A stretch of 64,000 nucleotides of DNA from Bacteroidota bacterium (GTDB lineage: Bacteria; Bacteroidota; Bacteroidia; Bacteroidales; VadinHA17): the NCBI GenBank assembly GCA_011050615.1, contig DRFJ01000047.1, positions 1 to 64,000 on the forward strand. The letters run 5' to 3'. The notes beneath the pieces were generated by a model that was given only the letters and a program-made list of their open reading frames with translations, was not told where the DNA came from and searched no databases. Both the position numbers and the translations under genes were made by a program. This document shows, piece after piece, positions 10,906-23,200 of the stretch (positions within the stretch are counted from its first letter, which is position 1; each line of letters begins with the position of its first letter).

Positions 10906-11592
10906 TCAGTTGAGGATTTCATCACTGGCCACTTCTCCGTCCATAAGCCTTACTATCCTCTGTGCATTTCTGGCTATGCCTTCTTCGTGTGTGACGAGTA
11001 TTACGGTATTACCATCTTTATGTATCTTGTCAAGGAGTCTCATTATGTCAATGGATGTCTTGCTGTCGAGGTTACCGGTAGGTTCATCCGCAAGTATTAT
11101 GGAGGGGTTATTAACCATTGCCCTGGCAATAGCAACCCTCTGGCGCTGACCTCCTGATAGTTCATTTGGCTTGTGTTTAACCCTGTCAGACAAGCCAACT
11201 GAATCGAGTACCTTCATTGCTATTTCCTCCCTCTCAAGGCGGGGATAGCCGGCATAGATTAGTGGCAGTATCACGTTTTCATGGGCAGTATATCTCGGGA
11301 GGAGATTGAAAGTCTGGAAAACAAATCCGATTTCCTTATTCCTTATTTCAGCCAGCTGGTTGTCTTCCAGTTTGCTGACATCAGTACCATTGAGTACATA
11401 CTGTCCTTTGGTCAGGGTGTCAAGACATCCAAGAATATTCATCAGTGTTGACTTGCCTGAACCTGAGGGCCCCATGACAGCAACATACTCGTTCTTATCT
11501 ATAGACAGGGTGACCGACCGCAGCGCCCTTACCACCACCGAACCAACCTGATAGTTCTTTACTACTTCCTTTATCTCAATTACTTTACTCAT
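10906..11592 (-). CDS. ABC transporter ATP-binding protein (LolD/MacB-type)
   Basis: 228 aa; Walker [10 protein letters not shown], signature [14 protein letters not shown], Walker [13 protein letters not shown]. Confidence 0.93.
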   Translation of the reverse strand: MSKVIEIKEVVKNYQVGSVVVRALRSVTLSIDKNEYVAVMGPSGSGKSTLMNILGCLDTLTKGQYVLNGTDVSKLEDNQLAEIRNKEIGFVFQTFNLLPRYTAHENVILPLIYAGYPRLEREEIAMKVLDSVGLSDRVKHKPNELSGGQRQRVAIARAMVNNPSIILADEPTGNLDSKTSIDIMRLLDKIHKDGNTVILVTHEEGIARNAQRIVRLMDGEVASDEILN

Positions 11593-11667
11593 ACTAAGTG
11601 CTTAAAAAAATTATCCGAAATTAATCCTAATATTTTAATATATAAAAATCAAACTCATTAAATAATG

Positions 11668-12489
11668 TTAATATCTTATAACAAAATCCTGTTTTACCAT
11701 TCCCTGCCGGAAAAATACCAGTCCCATCTGGAAAACATCTATACTTACTGACACCTGTGGATCACTTTTTATTTCATTCCATGCTTCATTCATTTCAAAT
11801 GAATAATTTATATCATCAAAAATTATAACAGAATCCCCGGGAATAAGTTCTTTAAGGAAGGCAAAATATTTCAATACTGCTTCTTTCCTGTGGTTTCCAT
11901 CAACAAAGACCATTGACGGTCTGAAGTTTATATCCCTGACAACGGGAAGCAGGTTACCAAAATCACCCGTCAATATATCAATATTTTGCACTTCGCCACG
12001 GGAAAAATTTTTTTTCGCGATTTCTGCCAGGTTATTACAGCCCTCCATACTTATTATTTTGGACCCGGGAGCTCCAATAGCCATAAATAAGGCGCTTATG
12101 CCCACTGATGTTCCCATTTCCAGTATATTTTGGCCATTGTAACGAAGTGCCAGGTTATACAAAACCCTTCCATACCTTTCATGAACCGATGATTTACGTG
12201 ATATGTCAGAAAGCTTCCTGTAAGATGAGGGTATACTGGCTGAACCTCCTCCCAGATCATTGACTCTGACGGTTATTTGGCTGTTTTGCATCAGTTTCTT
12301 TATACGAAGAATCACTTCCTTCCTTTCCCCTGGTATATCTTTACGAAGTACCGTATTTATAAAGTCAAAAACAAAGGGGCTGTGAATGCCATGACCCTTC
12401 CTGTGACGTGAACAGGTGAAATACTTTATAGCGGCCGCCATCCTGTAATAATTCATCAGGTGTAAAAATACTGTTGGTGAACAATTCAA
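11668..12489 (-). CDS. Class I SAM-dependent methyltransferase
   Basis: 273 aa; 'NILEMGTSVGISALFMAIGAPGSKIISMEG' and 'MVFVDGNHRKEAVLKYF' are typical O-methyltransferase-type motifs. Confidence 0.75.
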   Translation of the reverse strand: MNCSPTVFLHLMNYYRMAAAIKYFTCSRHRKGHGIHSPFVFDFINTVLRKDIPGERKEVILRIKKLMQNSQITVRVNDLGGGSASIPSSYRKLSDISRKSSVHERYGRVLYNLALRYNGQNILEMGTSVGISALFMAIGAPGSKIISMEGCNNLAEIAKKNFSRGEVQNIDILTGDFGNLLPVVRDINFRPSMVFVDGNHRKEAVLKYFAFLKELIPGDSVIIFDDINYSFEMNEAWNEIKSDPQVSVSIDVFQMGLVFFRQGMVKQDFVIRY

Positions 12490-12544
12490 AAATAGTTAAT
12501 TTAGAATTCAGGTTTTAAATATTCCTCAACATTTTTACCAAACA

Positions 12545-14650
12545 ATGCCTGATATCCTCGACACTGAAATAAAGTTCCTTACAGGAGTCGGACCCAAAAG
12601 GTCAGAACTGCTTGATAAAGAGCTGGGCATAAAAACCTTCCGGGATCTTCTATATTATTTTCCATATAAATATATTGACAGGACAAAATTCTATAAAATT
12701 TCAGAGCTTGACCCCGAAATGCCCTATGTACAGGTAAGGGGTGTTATTGACAGCTTCCAGGCAGAAGGAGCAGGACGAAATAAAAGACTTACCGCAAGCT
12801 TCAGGGATGATACCGGAACAGTTAAGCTGGTATGGTTTAAGGGGCTTAAATGGATCGTCGACTCTTATAAGCTGAACAAGGAATATATCATTTTCGGACG
12901 CCCGGGATTGTTCAATGAAGCAATAAACATAGTGCATCCTGAGATTGAAGACCCTGACCAGCTTGAAAAGAGGATCAGCAGCAATATACAATCACAGTAC
13001 AGTACCACCGAGAAGTTAAAGAATAATTACATAAGTTCCAAAACCATAAATAAGCTACAGGGGAATCTGTTCAAGCAGTTAGAGCCCAGGATAAAAGACA
13101 CCTTACCCTTATGGATGAGAGAAAAATACAGGTTGATGGATCTTCATGACGCACTGTTCATAACTCATTTCCCAAATGACAATAAAGACCTTGAAAGGGC
13201 TCGTTACAGGCTTAAGCTGGAAGAGCTTTTCTATATACAGTTAAGTTTACTGAGCCTTAAAATACACAGGGGAAACAGGTTCAAAGGTCATGTTTTCGGC
13301 ATTATCGGAGAGAAATTTAATGATTTCTATTCCGGTAATTTACCTTTCAAGCTTACCGGTGCACAAAAAAGAGTGGTGAAGGAAATACGAAGGGATCTTG
13401 GTTCAGGGAAGCAAATGAACCGCCTCCTCCAGGGTGATGTAGGCAGCGGGAAGACACTGGTAGCTCTTATGAGCATGCTCATTGCGATTGATAACGGATT
13501 TCAGGCATGTTTAATGGCACCCACAGAGATACTGAGTATACAGCATTATAACACCATCTCAGAAATGCTCAGGGGAATTGACATACGAATATGCCTGCTC
13601 ACCGGATCAACAAAGAAATCAGAAAGAGAACAAATTGCATCGGGACTTGATGATGGTGCAATAAATATTATTGTAGGAACCCACGCTCTTATTGAAGATA
13701 CGGTCAGGTTTAAAAAGCTTGGACTGGTAATAATTGATGAACAGCATCGCTTCGGTGTGGCACAGAGAGCAAGGCTCTGGAAAAAAGACAGGAATCCTCC
13801 GCATGTACTGGTAATGACGGCAACACCCATTCCCAGGACCCTGGCAATGACACTGTACGGCGACCTTGATGTGTCAGTTATTGATGAAATGCCTCCGGGC
13901 AGGAAGGCAGTTAAAACGATGCATTTCACCGATTCCGCGAGGTTGAAGGTATTTGCATTTATGAAGGAACAGATAAGGGCAGGGCAACAGATATATATCG
14001 TGTATCCCCTGATCAAGGAATCAGAAAAAATGGATTACAAGGATCTGGAAGACGGGGTGGAAGCCATTAGCAGGGCCTTCCCTCCTCCCCGCTATGTTGT
14101 ATCGGTAGTTCATGGCAGGATGAAATCAAAAGACAAGGCCATATCTATGAAGCTGTTCACTTCGGGCCAGGCTAATATACTTATTGCCACAACAGTCATT
14201 GAGGTGGGTGTGGATGTTCCGAATGCTTCCGTTATGGTTATCGAATCAGCTGAGCGTTTCGGACTCTCCCAGTTGCATCAGTTGAGAGGGAGAGTGGGAA
14301 GGGGAGCAAAACAGTCATACTGCGTACTTATGAGCTCTGACAAGCTTTCAAATGAAGCCCGTAAAAGGATTGAAATCATGGTAAGCAGCAACGATGGGTT
14401 CGAAATAGCAGAAGCCGATCTCAGGCTCAGAGGACCCGGCGATCTCGAAGGAACACGTCAGAGCGGGATTGGATTTGACCTCAGGATAGCAAACCTGGGA
14501 AAAGATGGCCAGATACTCGAATATGCCAGGAGGATAGCTGAAGAAATATTAAACAATGATCCCCTCCTGCAGGAAGCAAATAATGCTATACTGAAACAAC
14601 AACTTAAAAATATCAGGAAAACCGAATACGACTGGAGTAAAATAAGTTAA
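12545..14650 (+). CDS. recG: ATP-dependent DNA helicase RecG
   Basis: 701 aa; 'LQGDVGSGKTLVAL', 'DEQHRFGV', 'MTATPIPRTLAMTLYGDLDVSVIDEMPPGR', 'QLHQLRGRVGRG'. Confidence 0.96.
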   Translation: MPDILDTEIKFLTGVGPKRSELLDKELGIKTFRDLLYYFPYKYIDRTKFYKISELDPEMPYVQVRGVIDSFQAEGAGRNKRLTASFRDDTGTVKLVWFKGLKWIVDSYKLNKEYIIFGRPGLFNEAINIVHPEIEDPDQLEKRISSNIQSQYSTTEKLKNNYISSKTINKLQGNLFKQLEPRIKDTLPLWMREKYRLMDLHDALFITHFPNDNKDLERARYRLKLEELFYIQLSLLSLKIHRGNRFKGHVFGIIGEKFNDFYSGNLPFKLTGAQKRVVKEIRRDLGSGKQMNRLLQGDVGSGKTLVALMSMLIAIDNGFQACLMAPTEILSIQHYNTISEMLRGIDIRICLLTGSTKKSEREQIASGLDDGAINIIVGTHALIEDTVRFKKLGLVIIDEQHRFGVAQRARLWKKDRNPPHVLVMTATPIPRTLAMTLYGDLDVSVIDEMPPGRKAVKTMHFTDSARLKVFAFMKEQIRAGQQIYIVYPLIKESEKMDYKDLEDGVEAISRAFPPPRYVVSVVHGRMKSKDKAISMKLFTSGQANILIATTVIEVGVDVPNASVMVIESAERFGLSQLHQLRGRVGRGAKQSYCVLMSSDKLSNEARKRIEIMVSSNDGFEIAEADLRLRGPGDLEGTRQSGIGFDLRIANLGKDGQILEYARRIAEEILNNDPLLQEANNAILKQQLKNIRKTEYDWSKIS

Positions 14651-14796
14651 ATGAAAGATTGATTTGGTTTTTAAATTAAATGCTTATTTAGATTAATTCT
14701 ATATTATTTTACCCCGTTTAAAAACTGATATTATACATATATAATTTAGCAGCATATTATAAATTTGCCCATTCTAACCATGCATGGTCGCAGATA

Positions 14797-15219
14797 ATGC
14801 AAAAAGAAAGTACAATCGAGCATACCGGTATTGTTAAATCAGCAGGCGAAGACTATGCAATTGTTGATATTGTAGCGCATCCTGCCTGCTCAGGATGCCT
14901 GGCCTCAGGCATATGTGATCTTTCGGCGCAAAAGAATAAGGAAATAAGGACAATTAACAATACTGATGTAAAAGCCGGTGACCGTGTGCTTGTTGTAATG
15001 AGGCAATCATTAGGTTTCAGAGCCCTCTTTCTGGGTTACCTGCTCCCTTTTATCGTGGTAATGATTATTTTAATCATTATGACATCCTTATCCTTTTCAG
15101 AACCGATTAGTGGCATTACTGCCCTGCTGTCGCTCATCCCCTACTATATCATAATCTACCTTAAGAAGGAAAAAATCGGCAAGAGCTTTTCATTTACCAT
15201 AAAAAAACAGATTACATGA
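14797..15219 (+). CDS. RseC/MucC-family protein (SoxR-reducing system type)
   Basis: 140 aa; '[23 protein letters not shown]' cysteine cluster plus two TM segments, immediately upstream of the rnf genes. Confidence 0.85.
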   Translation: MQKESTIEHTGIVKSAGEDYAIVDIVAHPACSGCLASGICDLSAQKNKEIRTINNTDVKAGDRVLVVMRQSLGFRALFLGYLLPFIVVMIILIIMTSLSFSEPISGITALLSLIPYYIIIYLKKEKIGKSFSFTIKKQIT

Positions 15220-16079
15220 GTTCTGTAGTACTAATCACAATAATATCATTAAGCCTGTTAGGTGTAATAGCCGCCCTTATATTATATTTTGTAGCCAGCA
15301 AGTTCAAGGTATATGAAGATCCCCTGATTGACGAGGTGGAAGCAGCCTTGCCCGCTGCCAATTGCGGCGGTTGTGGTTTCGCAGGTTGCAGGAACTTTGC
15401 AGAGGCACTTGTTAAGTCTGATACTTTTGAAGGGCTGAGTTGTCCTGTTGGTGGAAACGAAACAATGGCCCTGGTAGCAAAGATACTCGGCAGGGAAGCA
15501 CCTGAGGTTGAACCAAGGGTTGCCGTGGTAAGATGCAACGGCACTCCCGGGCACAGGAAAAAAACATCCCGTTACGACGGCGAACTGAACTGTACCATAG
15601 CACATAACCTCTACAGGGGTGAAACAGATTGCCAGTATGGTTGCCTCGGGCTGGGTGAATGTGTTGATGCATGCGATTTTGATGCGATGTATATGGACAG
15701 CAAAACAGAATTGCCTGTAATTATTGACGATAAATGTGTTGCCTGCGGAGCATGTGTAAGAGCCTGTCCGCGGGATATAATCGAACTCAGGAAAAGAGCC
15801 AGGAAAGACAGGAAGATATTTGTATCGTGTGTAAACAAAGACAAAGGAGGTCCTGCCAGGAAAGCCTGTGCAGTTGCATGCATCGGATGTGGAAAATGTC
15901 AGGAGGTCTGTAACTTTGATGCCATCACCATTGAAAATAACCTTGCTTTCATTGATTCTGATAAATGTAAGCTTTGCAGGAAATGTGAGCCGGTTTGCCC
16001 TACGGGAGCAATACTGGAAATTAATTTTCCACCACGTAAGTCTGAGCAAACGAAGGAAGCTGAGAAAGCAGAAGCATAA
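15216..16079 (+). CDS. rnfB: Rnf electron transport complex subunit B
   Basis: 287 aa; '[22 protein letters not shown]' cluster and multiple 4Fe-4S motifs. Confidence 0.95.
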   Translation: MSSVVLITIISLSLLGVIAALILYFVASKFKVYEDPLIDEVEAALPAANCGGCGFAGCRNFAEALVKSDTFEGLSCPVGGNETMALVAKILGREAPEVEPRVAVVRCNGTPGHRKKTSRYDGELNCTIAHNLYRGETDCQYGCLGLGECVDACDFDAMYMDSKTELPVIIDDKCVACGACVRACPRDIIELRKRARKDRKIFVSCVNKDKGGPARKACAVACIGCGKCQEVCNFDAITIENNLAFIDSDKCKLCRKCEPVCPTGAILEINFPPRKSEQTKEAEKAEA

Positions 16080-16110
16080 TATAATATAGTTAAACCTAAA
16101 ATAACATAAA

Positions 16111-17445
16111 GTGTTGAAGACATTCCCAAAAGGAGGCGTTCATCCACCTGAGAACAAAATATCTTCAGGCGTTCCAATTGAAGCAATGCCTTTACCTGAA
16201 CAGGTCATAATACCGGTTAACCAGCACCTTGGCGCACCTGCTGAAGCGGTAGTGGAAAAAGGAGAAACTGTCAAAGCAGGGCAGATTATTGCCCGCAGTA
16301 AAGGTTTCGTTTCAGCCAATATCCATTCATCAGTCTCCGGCAAAGTACTGAAAGTAGATAAGATGCCTGATGCCTCCGGGTATAAACAGACAAGCGTGGT
16401 AATAAATGTCGAAGGAGACGAATGGCTTGAAACTGTTGACAGAAGCAAGGAGCTTAAAAAAAACATAAGCCTGTCAGGTGAAGAAATTATTAAAAAATGT
16501 GCTGAAAACGGAATTGTGGGAATGGGTGGAGCTACATTCCCCTCACATGTAAAGCTAAGCATACCCCAGGGGAAGAAGTGTGATGTCCTGATTATCAATG
16601 GCGTTGAATGCGAACCCTACCTAACCTCTGACCATCGACTTATGATTGAAAAGCCCGAAGAGCTTCTTACGGGTACTTCCCTGCTTATGAAGGCGCTTGG
16701 AGTTAACAGGGCTTTTATAGGTATTGAAAATAATAAGAAGGACGCCATAGATAAGCTTAAAGGCCTGGCCAGCTCTTATGATGGCATAAGCATACATGCC
16801 TTAAAGGTTAAGTACCCGCAGGGTGCTGAAAAACAACTGATCAAGGCGCTCATAAACAGGGAGGTACCCTCGGGTGGGCTTCCTGTTGATGTAGGCACGG
16901 TAGTCCACAATGCAGGAACTGCCTTCGCGGTATATGAGGCTGTCCAGAAAAACAAGCCACTGGTTGAGAGAGTGGTTACTGTTTCCGGTAAAGGCCTGGA
17001 TAAAACTTTGAATCTTCTGGCCCGTATAGGTACCCCTGTCAGCAAGCTGATTGAGTATGCAGGCGGGCTGCCGGAAAGCACAGCCAAAGTAGTGAATGGC
17101 GGGCCCATGATGGGTAAAGCACTTGGTTCACTTGAAGTACCTGTAACAAAAGGTACATCAGGAATTATCATTTTCAGGGATGAAGAGTCACGCCGAAAGG
17201 AAAAAGGCCCATGCATCAGGTGTGCCAGGTGCATATCTGTTTGCCCGATGGGGCTTGAGCCCTACCTCTTAATGACTCTAACAGAAAAAGAACTTTATGA
17301 AAGAGCGGAAAAAGACAGGATAATGGATTGCATGGAATGTGGTTCATGCAGTTTTACCTGCCCTGCTAACAGGCCTTTGCTTGATTATATCAGGCTGGGT
17401 AAAGCATATGTTGGAAAGATAATCAGAGAGAGAAAACAAAAATAA
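16111..17445 (+). CDS. rnfC: Rnf electron transport complex subunit C
   Basis: 444 aa; GTG start; 'GVHPPENKISSGVPIEAMPLPEQVIIPVNQHLGAPAEAVVEKGETV'; two 4Fe-4S motifs. Confidence 0.95.
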   Translation: MLKTFPKGGVHPPENKISSGVPIEAMPLPEQVIIPVNQHLGAPAEAVVEKGETVKAGQIIARSKGFVSANIHSSVSGKVLKVDKMPDASGYKQTSVVINVEGDEWLETVDRSKELKKNISLSGEEIIKKCAENGIVGMGGATFPSHVKLSIPQGKKCDVLIINGVECEPYLTSDHRLMIEKPEELLTGTSLLMKALGVNRAFIGIENNKKDAIDKLKGLASSYDGISIHALKVKYPQGAEKQLIKALINREVPSGGLPVDVGTVVHNAGTAFAVYEAVQKNKPLVERVVTVSGKGLDKTLNLLARIGTPVSKLIEYAGGLPESTAKVVNGGPMMGKALGSLEVPVTKGTSGIIIFRDEESRRKEKGPCIRCARCISVCPMGLEPYLLMTLTEKELYERAEKDRIMDCMECGSCSFTCPANRPLLDYIRLGKAYVGKIIRERKQK

Positions 17446-17471
17446 GCATCATAAGAAATATACATTAAATA

Positions 17472-18482
17472 ATGAACAAACTATTGACAGTTTCGCCCTC
17501 CCCACATGAGTACAGCAGGGAATCCACCAGGAAACTCATGTATGGAGTGGTAATTGCTCTTGCTCCCGCCCTCCTTGCCACTATATGGTTCTTTGGATGG
17601 GCGGCCCTTATTGTAACGTCAGTTTCTGTTGTATCCTGTATAATCTTTGAGTACCTTATCCAGAAATTTATTCTGAGGATAAAGCCAACTATAACGGATG
17701 GTTCTGCAATAGTAACAGGCTTATTACTGGCTTTTTGCCTGCCGTCCAATCTTCCCCCGGGTCTGGTAATTCTTGGCGCGCTGGTGGCTATCGGTATTGG
17801 TAAAATGACATTCGGAGGTCTTGGTAATAACCCATTCAACCCGGCCCTTGTTGGCAGGGTATTTCTCTTTCTTTCATTCCCGGCACAAATGACTACATGG
17901 CCCCTTCCAGGGGGATTTAATGCCAGCTTTACCGATGCGCTTACGGGTGCTACTCCACTAAGCATACTGAACGAGAATTATGACAAGGCAGGCATTGATG
18001 TGCTTATGTCCGACCCTGAGCTGTCGATGCCGGGTTATCAGGAATTATTCTGGGGCAATATGGGTGGTTCACTTGGTGAGATTGCCGCTTTTGCACTTAT
18101 CATAGGACTGGGCTACATGCTGATAAGAAAAATTATTACATGGCACATACCGGTCAGCATCCTCTTAACCGTCACTGTTTTTACAGGTATACTTTGGCTG
18201 GCCAGGCCTGAAGCAAATGCAGACCCACTATATCATCTTATGACGGGAGGCTTACTTCTGGGAGCAATATTCATGGCGACAGATTATGTAACATCGCCAA
18301 TGTCAAAGAAAGGGATGATAATATACGGCACAGGAATTGGCGTTATAACGGTACTGATAAGGCGCTTCGGGGCTTATCCCGAAGGTGTGCAGTTTGCTAT
18401 CCTTATTATGAACGCATTCACTCCACTGATAAATATTTATATGAAACCAAAAAGGTTTGGAGAGGAGGTAAAAAATGGCTAA
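17472..18482 (+). CDS. rnfD: Rnf electron transport complex subunit D
   Basis: 336 aa membrane protein; 'DALTGATPLS' flavinylation-type motif. Confidence 0.94.
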   Translation: MNKLLTVSPSPHEYSRESTRKLMYGVVIALAPALLATIWFFGWAALIVTSVSVVSCIIFEYLIQKFILRIKPTITDGSAIVTGLLLAFCLPSNLPPGLVILGALVAIGIGKMTFGGLGNNPFNPALVGRVFLFLSFPAQMTTWPLPGGFNASFTDALTGATPLSILNENYDKAGIDVLMSDPELSMPGYQELFWGNMGGSLGEIAAFALIIGLGYMLIRKIITWHIPVSILLTVTVFTGILWLARPEANADPLYHLMTGGLLLGAIFMATDYVTSPMSKKGMIIYGTGIGVITVLIRRFGAYPEGVQFAILIMNAFTPLINIYMKPKRFGEEVKNG

Positions 18483-19056
18483 GAAAGAATCTAACCTGAA
18501 GAATATGCTTTTTGCCCTCTTGCTGATCACACTGATTGCTTCGGCCTCCCTGGGAGGTATCTATGAGCTGACAAAAGAGCCAATTGCAGCGGCAAAGCTT
18601 GAAAAAAAGAATAACGCAATAAAGCAGGTCATACCTGAATTTGATAACAACCCGACATCCGAAGTGTACAAGGCAGCTGTGAATGGAGATACCCTGTATT
18701 TTTACCCCGGGAAGAAGGGTAACGATCTGGTAGGTACTGCCGTTGAAACATACTCTAACCTGGGTTTCTCCGGTGAAATTAAGGTAATGGTTGGTTTCCT
18801 ACCCGACGGAACTATAAATGATGTGGCCGTTTTGGAGCATGAAGAAACGCCGGGATTGGGTGATAAGATGGAAAGAAAAAAGTCGGACTGGAGTGTACAA
18901 TTCCAGGGCAAGAATCCTGAAACATTCCGCCTGTCGGTAAAGAAAGATGGAGGCGACGTAGATGCAATAACAGCCTCCACCATCAGTTCAAGAGCCTTTT
19001 GCGATGCTGTAGCCAGGGCTTATGAAGAATATAAAAGTATTAATGATAATAAGTAA
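18475..19056 (+). CDS. rnfG: Rnf electron transport complex subunit G
   Basis: 193 aa; FMN-binding domain 'DAITASTISSRA'. Confidence 0.94.
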   Translation: MAKKESNLKNMLFALLLITLIASASLGGIYELTKEPIAAAKLEKKNNAIKQVIPEFDNNPTSEVYKAAVNGDTLYFYPGKKGNDLVGTAVETYSNLGFSGEIKVMVGFLPDGTINDVAVLEHEETPGLGDKMERKKSDWSVQFQGKNPETFRLSVKKDGGDVDAITASTISSRAFCDAVARAYEEYKSINDNK

Positions 19057-19076
19057 GAAAAAAGCCATAGATTAAA

Positions 19077-19664
19077 ATGAACCAGCTCAAGAATTTCACA
19101 AAAGGCTTTATCAGGGAAAATCCGGTATTTGCCCTTTTCCTGGGCCTGTGTCCCACCCTGGGTGTAACCACAACTGCAATTAACGGAATGGGCATGGGCC
19201 TGGCAACAACCTTTGTCCTGCTGATGGCCAACATAGTGGTTTCGCTTATCAAGAACTTTATTCCTGACAAAGTCAGGATACCTTCTTTTATAGTTATAAT
19301 CGCTTCTTTTGTAACCATAGTAGAGTTGACAATGCAGGCTTATCTGCCGGATCTGTTTGAAACCCTTGGCCTTTTCATTCCCCTGATTGTTGTAAACTGC
19401 CTTGTTCTGGGGCGTGCTGAAGCCTTTGCCTCCAAGAATAAGCTCCTGTCATCAGCCGTAGACGGCCTGGGTATGGGTCTGGGTTTTACCTTTGCTCTCA
19501 CACTTCTGGGCTCGGTAAGGGAAATACTTGGTTCAGGTTCTATTTTCGGTCTGAAATTTATTGAAGGTGACGGTATGCTTATTTTCATTCTTTCACCCGG
19601 TGCCTTCATAGCACTTGGCTACCTGATTGTGATTATTAACAAACTAAGCAGGAAAGGAGCATAA
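19077..19664 (+). CDS. rnfE: Rnf electron transport complex subunit E
   Basis: 195 aa; '[35 protein letters not shown]'. Confidence 0.95.
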   Translation: MNQLKNFTKGFIRENPVFALFLGLCPTLGVTTTAINGMGMGLATTFVLLMANIVVSLIKNFIPDKVRIPSFIVIIASFVTIVELTMQAYLPDLFETLGLFIPLIVVNCLVLGRAEAFASKNKLLSSAVDGLGMGLGFTFALTLLGSVREILGSGSIFGLKFIEGDGMLIFILSPGAFIALGYLIVIINKLSRKGA

Positions 19665-19665
19665 A

Positions 19666-20238
19666 ATGGAATATATCATTATCATCATATCGGCCATATT
19701 TGTTAATAATATTGTACTTAATAAGTTCCTTGGCATATGCCCTTTTATCGGGGTGTCAGCCAGGCTGGAAACCGCCATGGGCATGTCAGGAGCAGTACTC
19801 TTTGTAATGACTATAGCCACTCTGGTAACCTATCTTATACAGAACTACATACTTGTTCCTTTTGGGATAGGTTTTATGCAGACCATCACATTTATTCTTG
19901 TAATAGCCACCCTGGTCCAGCTTGTAGAAATAATACTCAAAAAAGTAAGTCCTTCGCTCTACCAGGCACTGGGCATCTTCCTTCCCCTGATTACCACTAA
20001 CTGTGCAGTTCTTGGAGTGGCGATAATGGCAGGCCAGCAGGACCTTAACCTGATGGAAAGCATAGTGTTTGCCATTGCCAATTCAATAGGTTTTGGCCTG
20101 GCATTAATCCTGTTTTCGGGACTGCGTGAACAGCTCGAACTAGCTGAAGTACCGGGTCCGATGAGGGGTGTCCCCATCGCATTTATTGTTGCCGGCCTGC
20201 TGGCTATGGCCTTTATGGGCTTTGCAGGTATTGTATGA
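19666..20238 (+). CDS. rnfA: Rnf electron transport complex subunit A
   Basis: 190 aa; 'NNIVLNKFLGICPFIGVS' and 'LPLITTNCAVLGVAI'. Confidence 0.95.
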   Translation: MEYIIIIISAIFVNNIVLNKFLGICPFIGVSARLETAMGMSGAVLFVMTIATLVTYLIQNYILVPFGIGFMQTITFILVIATLVQLVEIILKKVSPSLYQALGIFLPLITTNCAVLGVAIMAGQQDLNLMESIVFAIANSIGFGLALILFSGLREQLELAEVPGPMRGVPIAFIVAGLLAMAFMGFAGIV

Positions 20239-20246
20239 TGTAAAAA

Positions 20247-23200
20247 TTATTTAAAGGCTTTCTCCAACAAACCGTCTCCTTCAATCCTGAGCCTGTTGAA
20301 ATACTCAGGAACGGATTTACCCATAAGCTGGTCGACATACATTCTTGCAAGATATTGCCCAAGCATGAATCCCTGTCCCCTCAGGCCTATGAATAAACCA
20401 TTTTCGGGATCAACAAACATCCTGGGCTCTACATAATAACCTGCCCACACTGCCTGGAATCCCACTGATGACAGGCAGGGAAGCCAGTCAACGAAGACTT
20501 CAGTGACAATCTCAAGAAAATCCTGTGAATTTATTTTCAGGTTCTTCCCTGTTTCTTCCGGTTCAACCATAGGTGAAGCACATCCGATTATCTGACCTGT
20601 CTCAGCCAGTTGTTGTCCGTATACTGCCGTAAAACCCTTATACTTTCTACGGTCGATCAGCATCGACAAGGGACTTCCATTTACACCTATCATTGGTAAA
20701 CGACGGGTGATGAAAGCCTGGTGTTTCACAGGATAGATACCGGTTTCGAGGCCCAATTTTGATGCGAATTTTGCACCTTCAGGACCAAGGGCATTAATAA
20801 AAATATTCGCTTGATATTCGATGTATTCATTATTATGATCACGGACAAGAACCCTGTATTCATTAGCGGTTCTGGTTACGTCAATCAGTTCACAGTCCTC
20901 CAGAACTTGTCCGCCGTGTTCAATTCCAATATTTCTTATTAAATCAATTACCCGGCCAGGTGTGGCCTGCCAGCAATTATCAGTTATAAGTGCAGCCCTG
21001 TATTTTTTCAGGTCAGGATTAAAATTAGGAGATACCTCTTTCCTGAAATCAGAAGGGGAAATCATTCTTGCGTCAGACCAGGCAACAGAAGCCTCAAGGT
21101 CTTTCATCAACCGGTCATCGTGGGCAAAGGTCACATATTTTATAGGTCTAAAATCAATATTTTTAATATCTTGTAACTCCTTAAATATCTGCAAATTATT
21201 ATTGGCAATATCAGAGAGTTCCGGGAGACTGAAATTAGGACGGCCGCCGGCAATATTCCTCCAGGAGGCTCCCCGACCATAATTTATCAATACCGTTTTA
21301 AGTCCCGCTTCAGACAGGTAGCGAAACAGGGCACTTCCTCCTATTCCTCCCCCTGCTACAAATGATTCAGTTTTTATAATTTTACGTTTCTGCCCTTCAG
21401 GCTGTATAATAATATTTTCATGAACATTACGGGGAGCCAATTCGCCCATAGCTATCTGGTTTGACATGGGGCCGCGTGGTGTTGGATCACCAACGAGGGA
21501 TATCCCATATTTAGGTAAGACCGTCTTAAGTCTTTTGATGCATCTTTTACCCCTGCAGGCTCCCATTCCCAGCCTTGTGGTATGTTTTATTTCATCTATC
21601 GAAATAAATCTCCTGTCTCCTATAATATTCAGTATATCAACCAGTTTTACATCATCACAGTGGCAGATATACTGATCACCCTCATATTTGTGAGATGAAT
21701 TTTTAAAGTCTATTTCATCAGGGTACAGTTCCTTCAGGATGAAGCCTCTGACCTGTGATAGTTTTTCACCATGTATATCGTGAGCTTTAACTCTTGCGAC
21801 ATTGGTTTTATTAGCTTTCTTCAGTATTTTCTCAATAATCCCTTCACCTAATTTTCTGCCCTGGTTATCTACAAGGTAAACCTCAGAATTTTCCTGTGCC
21901 TCATATTCAAGAGGCAGGAACAACCAGTCCTTTTTCAGGTTGTACCCGAATATTGCCAGCCCGGGACATTGGTATACACATTGCATACAGCCGATACATT
22001 TATCAAAATCGATTCTGGGAACAGTACTTGTTGATGATTTGGTAATTGCCCCATGCGGGCAAGCAAAGGCACAGGGATTACATGCGAAACCATAAAGGCA
22101 ATCGATCAGCACAAATGGTTTTTCTTCCATTCTTGCTCTTGAGGGCATATAAGGTTCTTCAATAATTCTTACGGGTTCCTGCTGTGAGTCAATATATTCT
22201 TTGGAAATTATTAGGTACTCTTTATAATTATATTTCACTCCCAGCTCCTCAAGAATCTCATAAGCAACCTGTTTGCCTCTCAATACGGCACTTGTTCCTT
22301 CTCCTATCCTGATGGCATCACCTGCCCCGTGGCAATTTCTTCCAAACACTTCCCTTCCTTTAATAAGGAGTGCATCATCAGGTATCAATCCGGTACAAAT
22401 ATTTATTGCGTCTATTCCGTCAATGACTCTTTCGGTTCCCGGCACGGGTTCGAAATTCACAGCATTGGCTACCACTGCTCCTCTTATACCATCATAGTTT
22501 TCATTTGGGATTGCCTTCACCAGCATTGTTGAAGTAAGTACCGGGATTCCCAGGCGTCTTACCCTGTTTGCCTGGACCGGGAATCCGCCCTCTGCCGGCA
22601 TTGCTTCAATAATTGCCTTTACCCTGGCTCCTGCCTGTACTAGCTGGTATGACGTCAGATAACCGATATTTCCTGCTCCAACCGTCAAGATATTCTTACC
22701 GAGCAGGGTAAATTCCTGGTTCATCATTTTCTGGACTACGGCAGCCGTATAGACACCAGGGACATCATCATTCTCAAAGGGTGGCATAAAGGGTACCGCA
22801 CCGGTAGCAATAATCAGATGGCCGGCATCGACATAATATATCTCTTCCGATTTAATATTCTTAACTGCCAGCCTCCTGCCTTCGAGTATATCCCAGGCCG
22901 TTGAGTCAAGGAAGATTCCATCATGATTTTTTCCTGCCAGGTGTCGTGCTATATCGAAGCCCCTCATCCCCCCAAATTTTTTTTCTTTCTCAAAAAAGAA
23001 GAACTGGTGTGTCTGCATTAAAAACTGGCCGCCTATCTGATCATTATTATCGATGACAATATTCCTGACCCCATGCTGATTCAATATCTCTCTGGCTGCC
23101 AGTCCGGCAGGCCCTGCTCCTATAATAAGCACATCAGTATTGTAAACATTGATAGCCTCATTCCTGTCGATCGTCAGAATATCGGGCTTATAATCATGTG

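Noticed and set aside
15282-16049. Long antisense ORFs over rnfB, recQ, tamB and other genes
   Set aside because: Shadow ORFs opposite strongly conserved genes, without family features.
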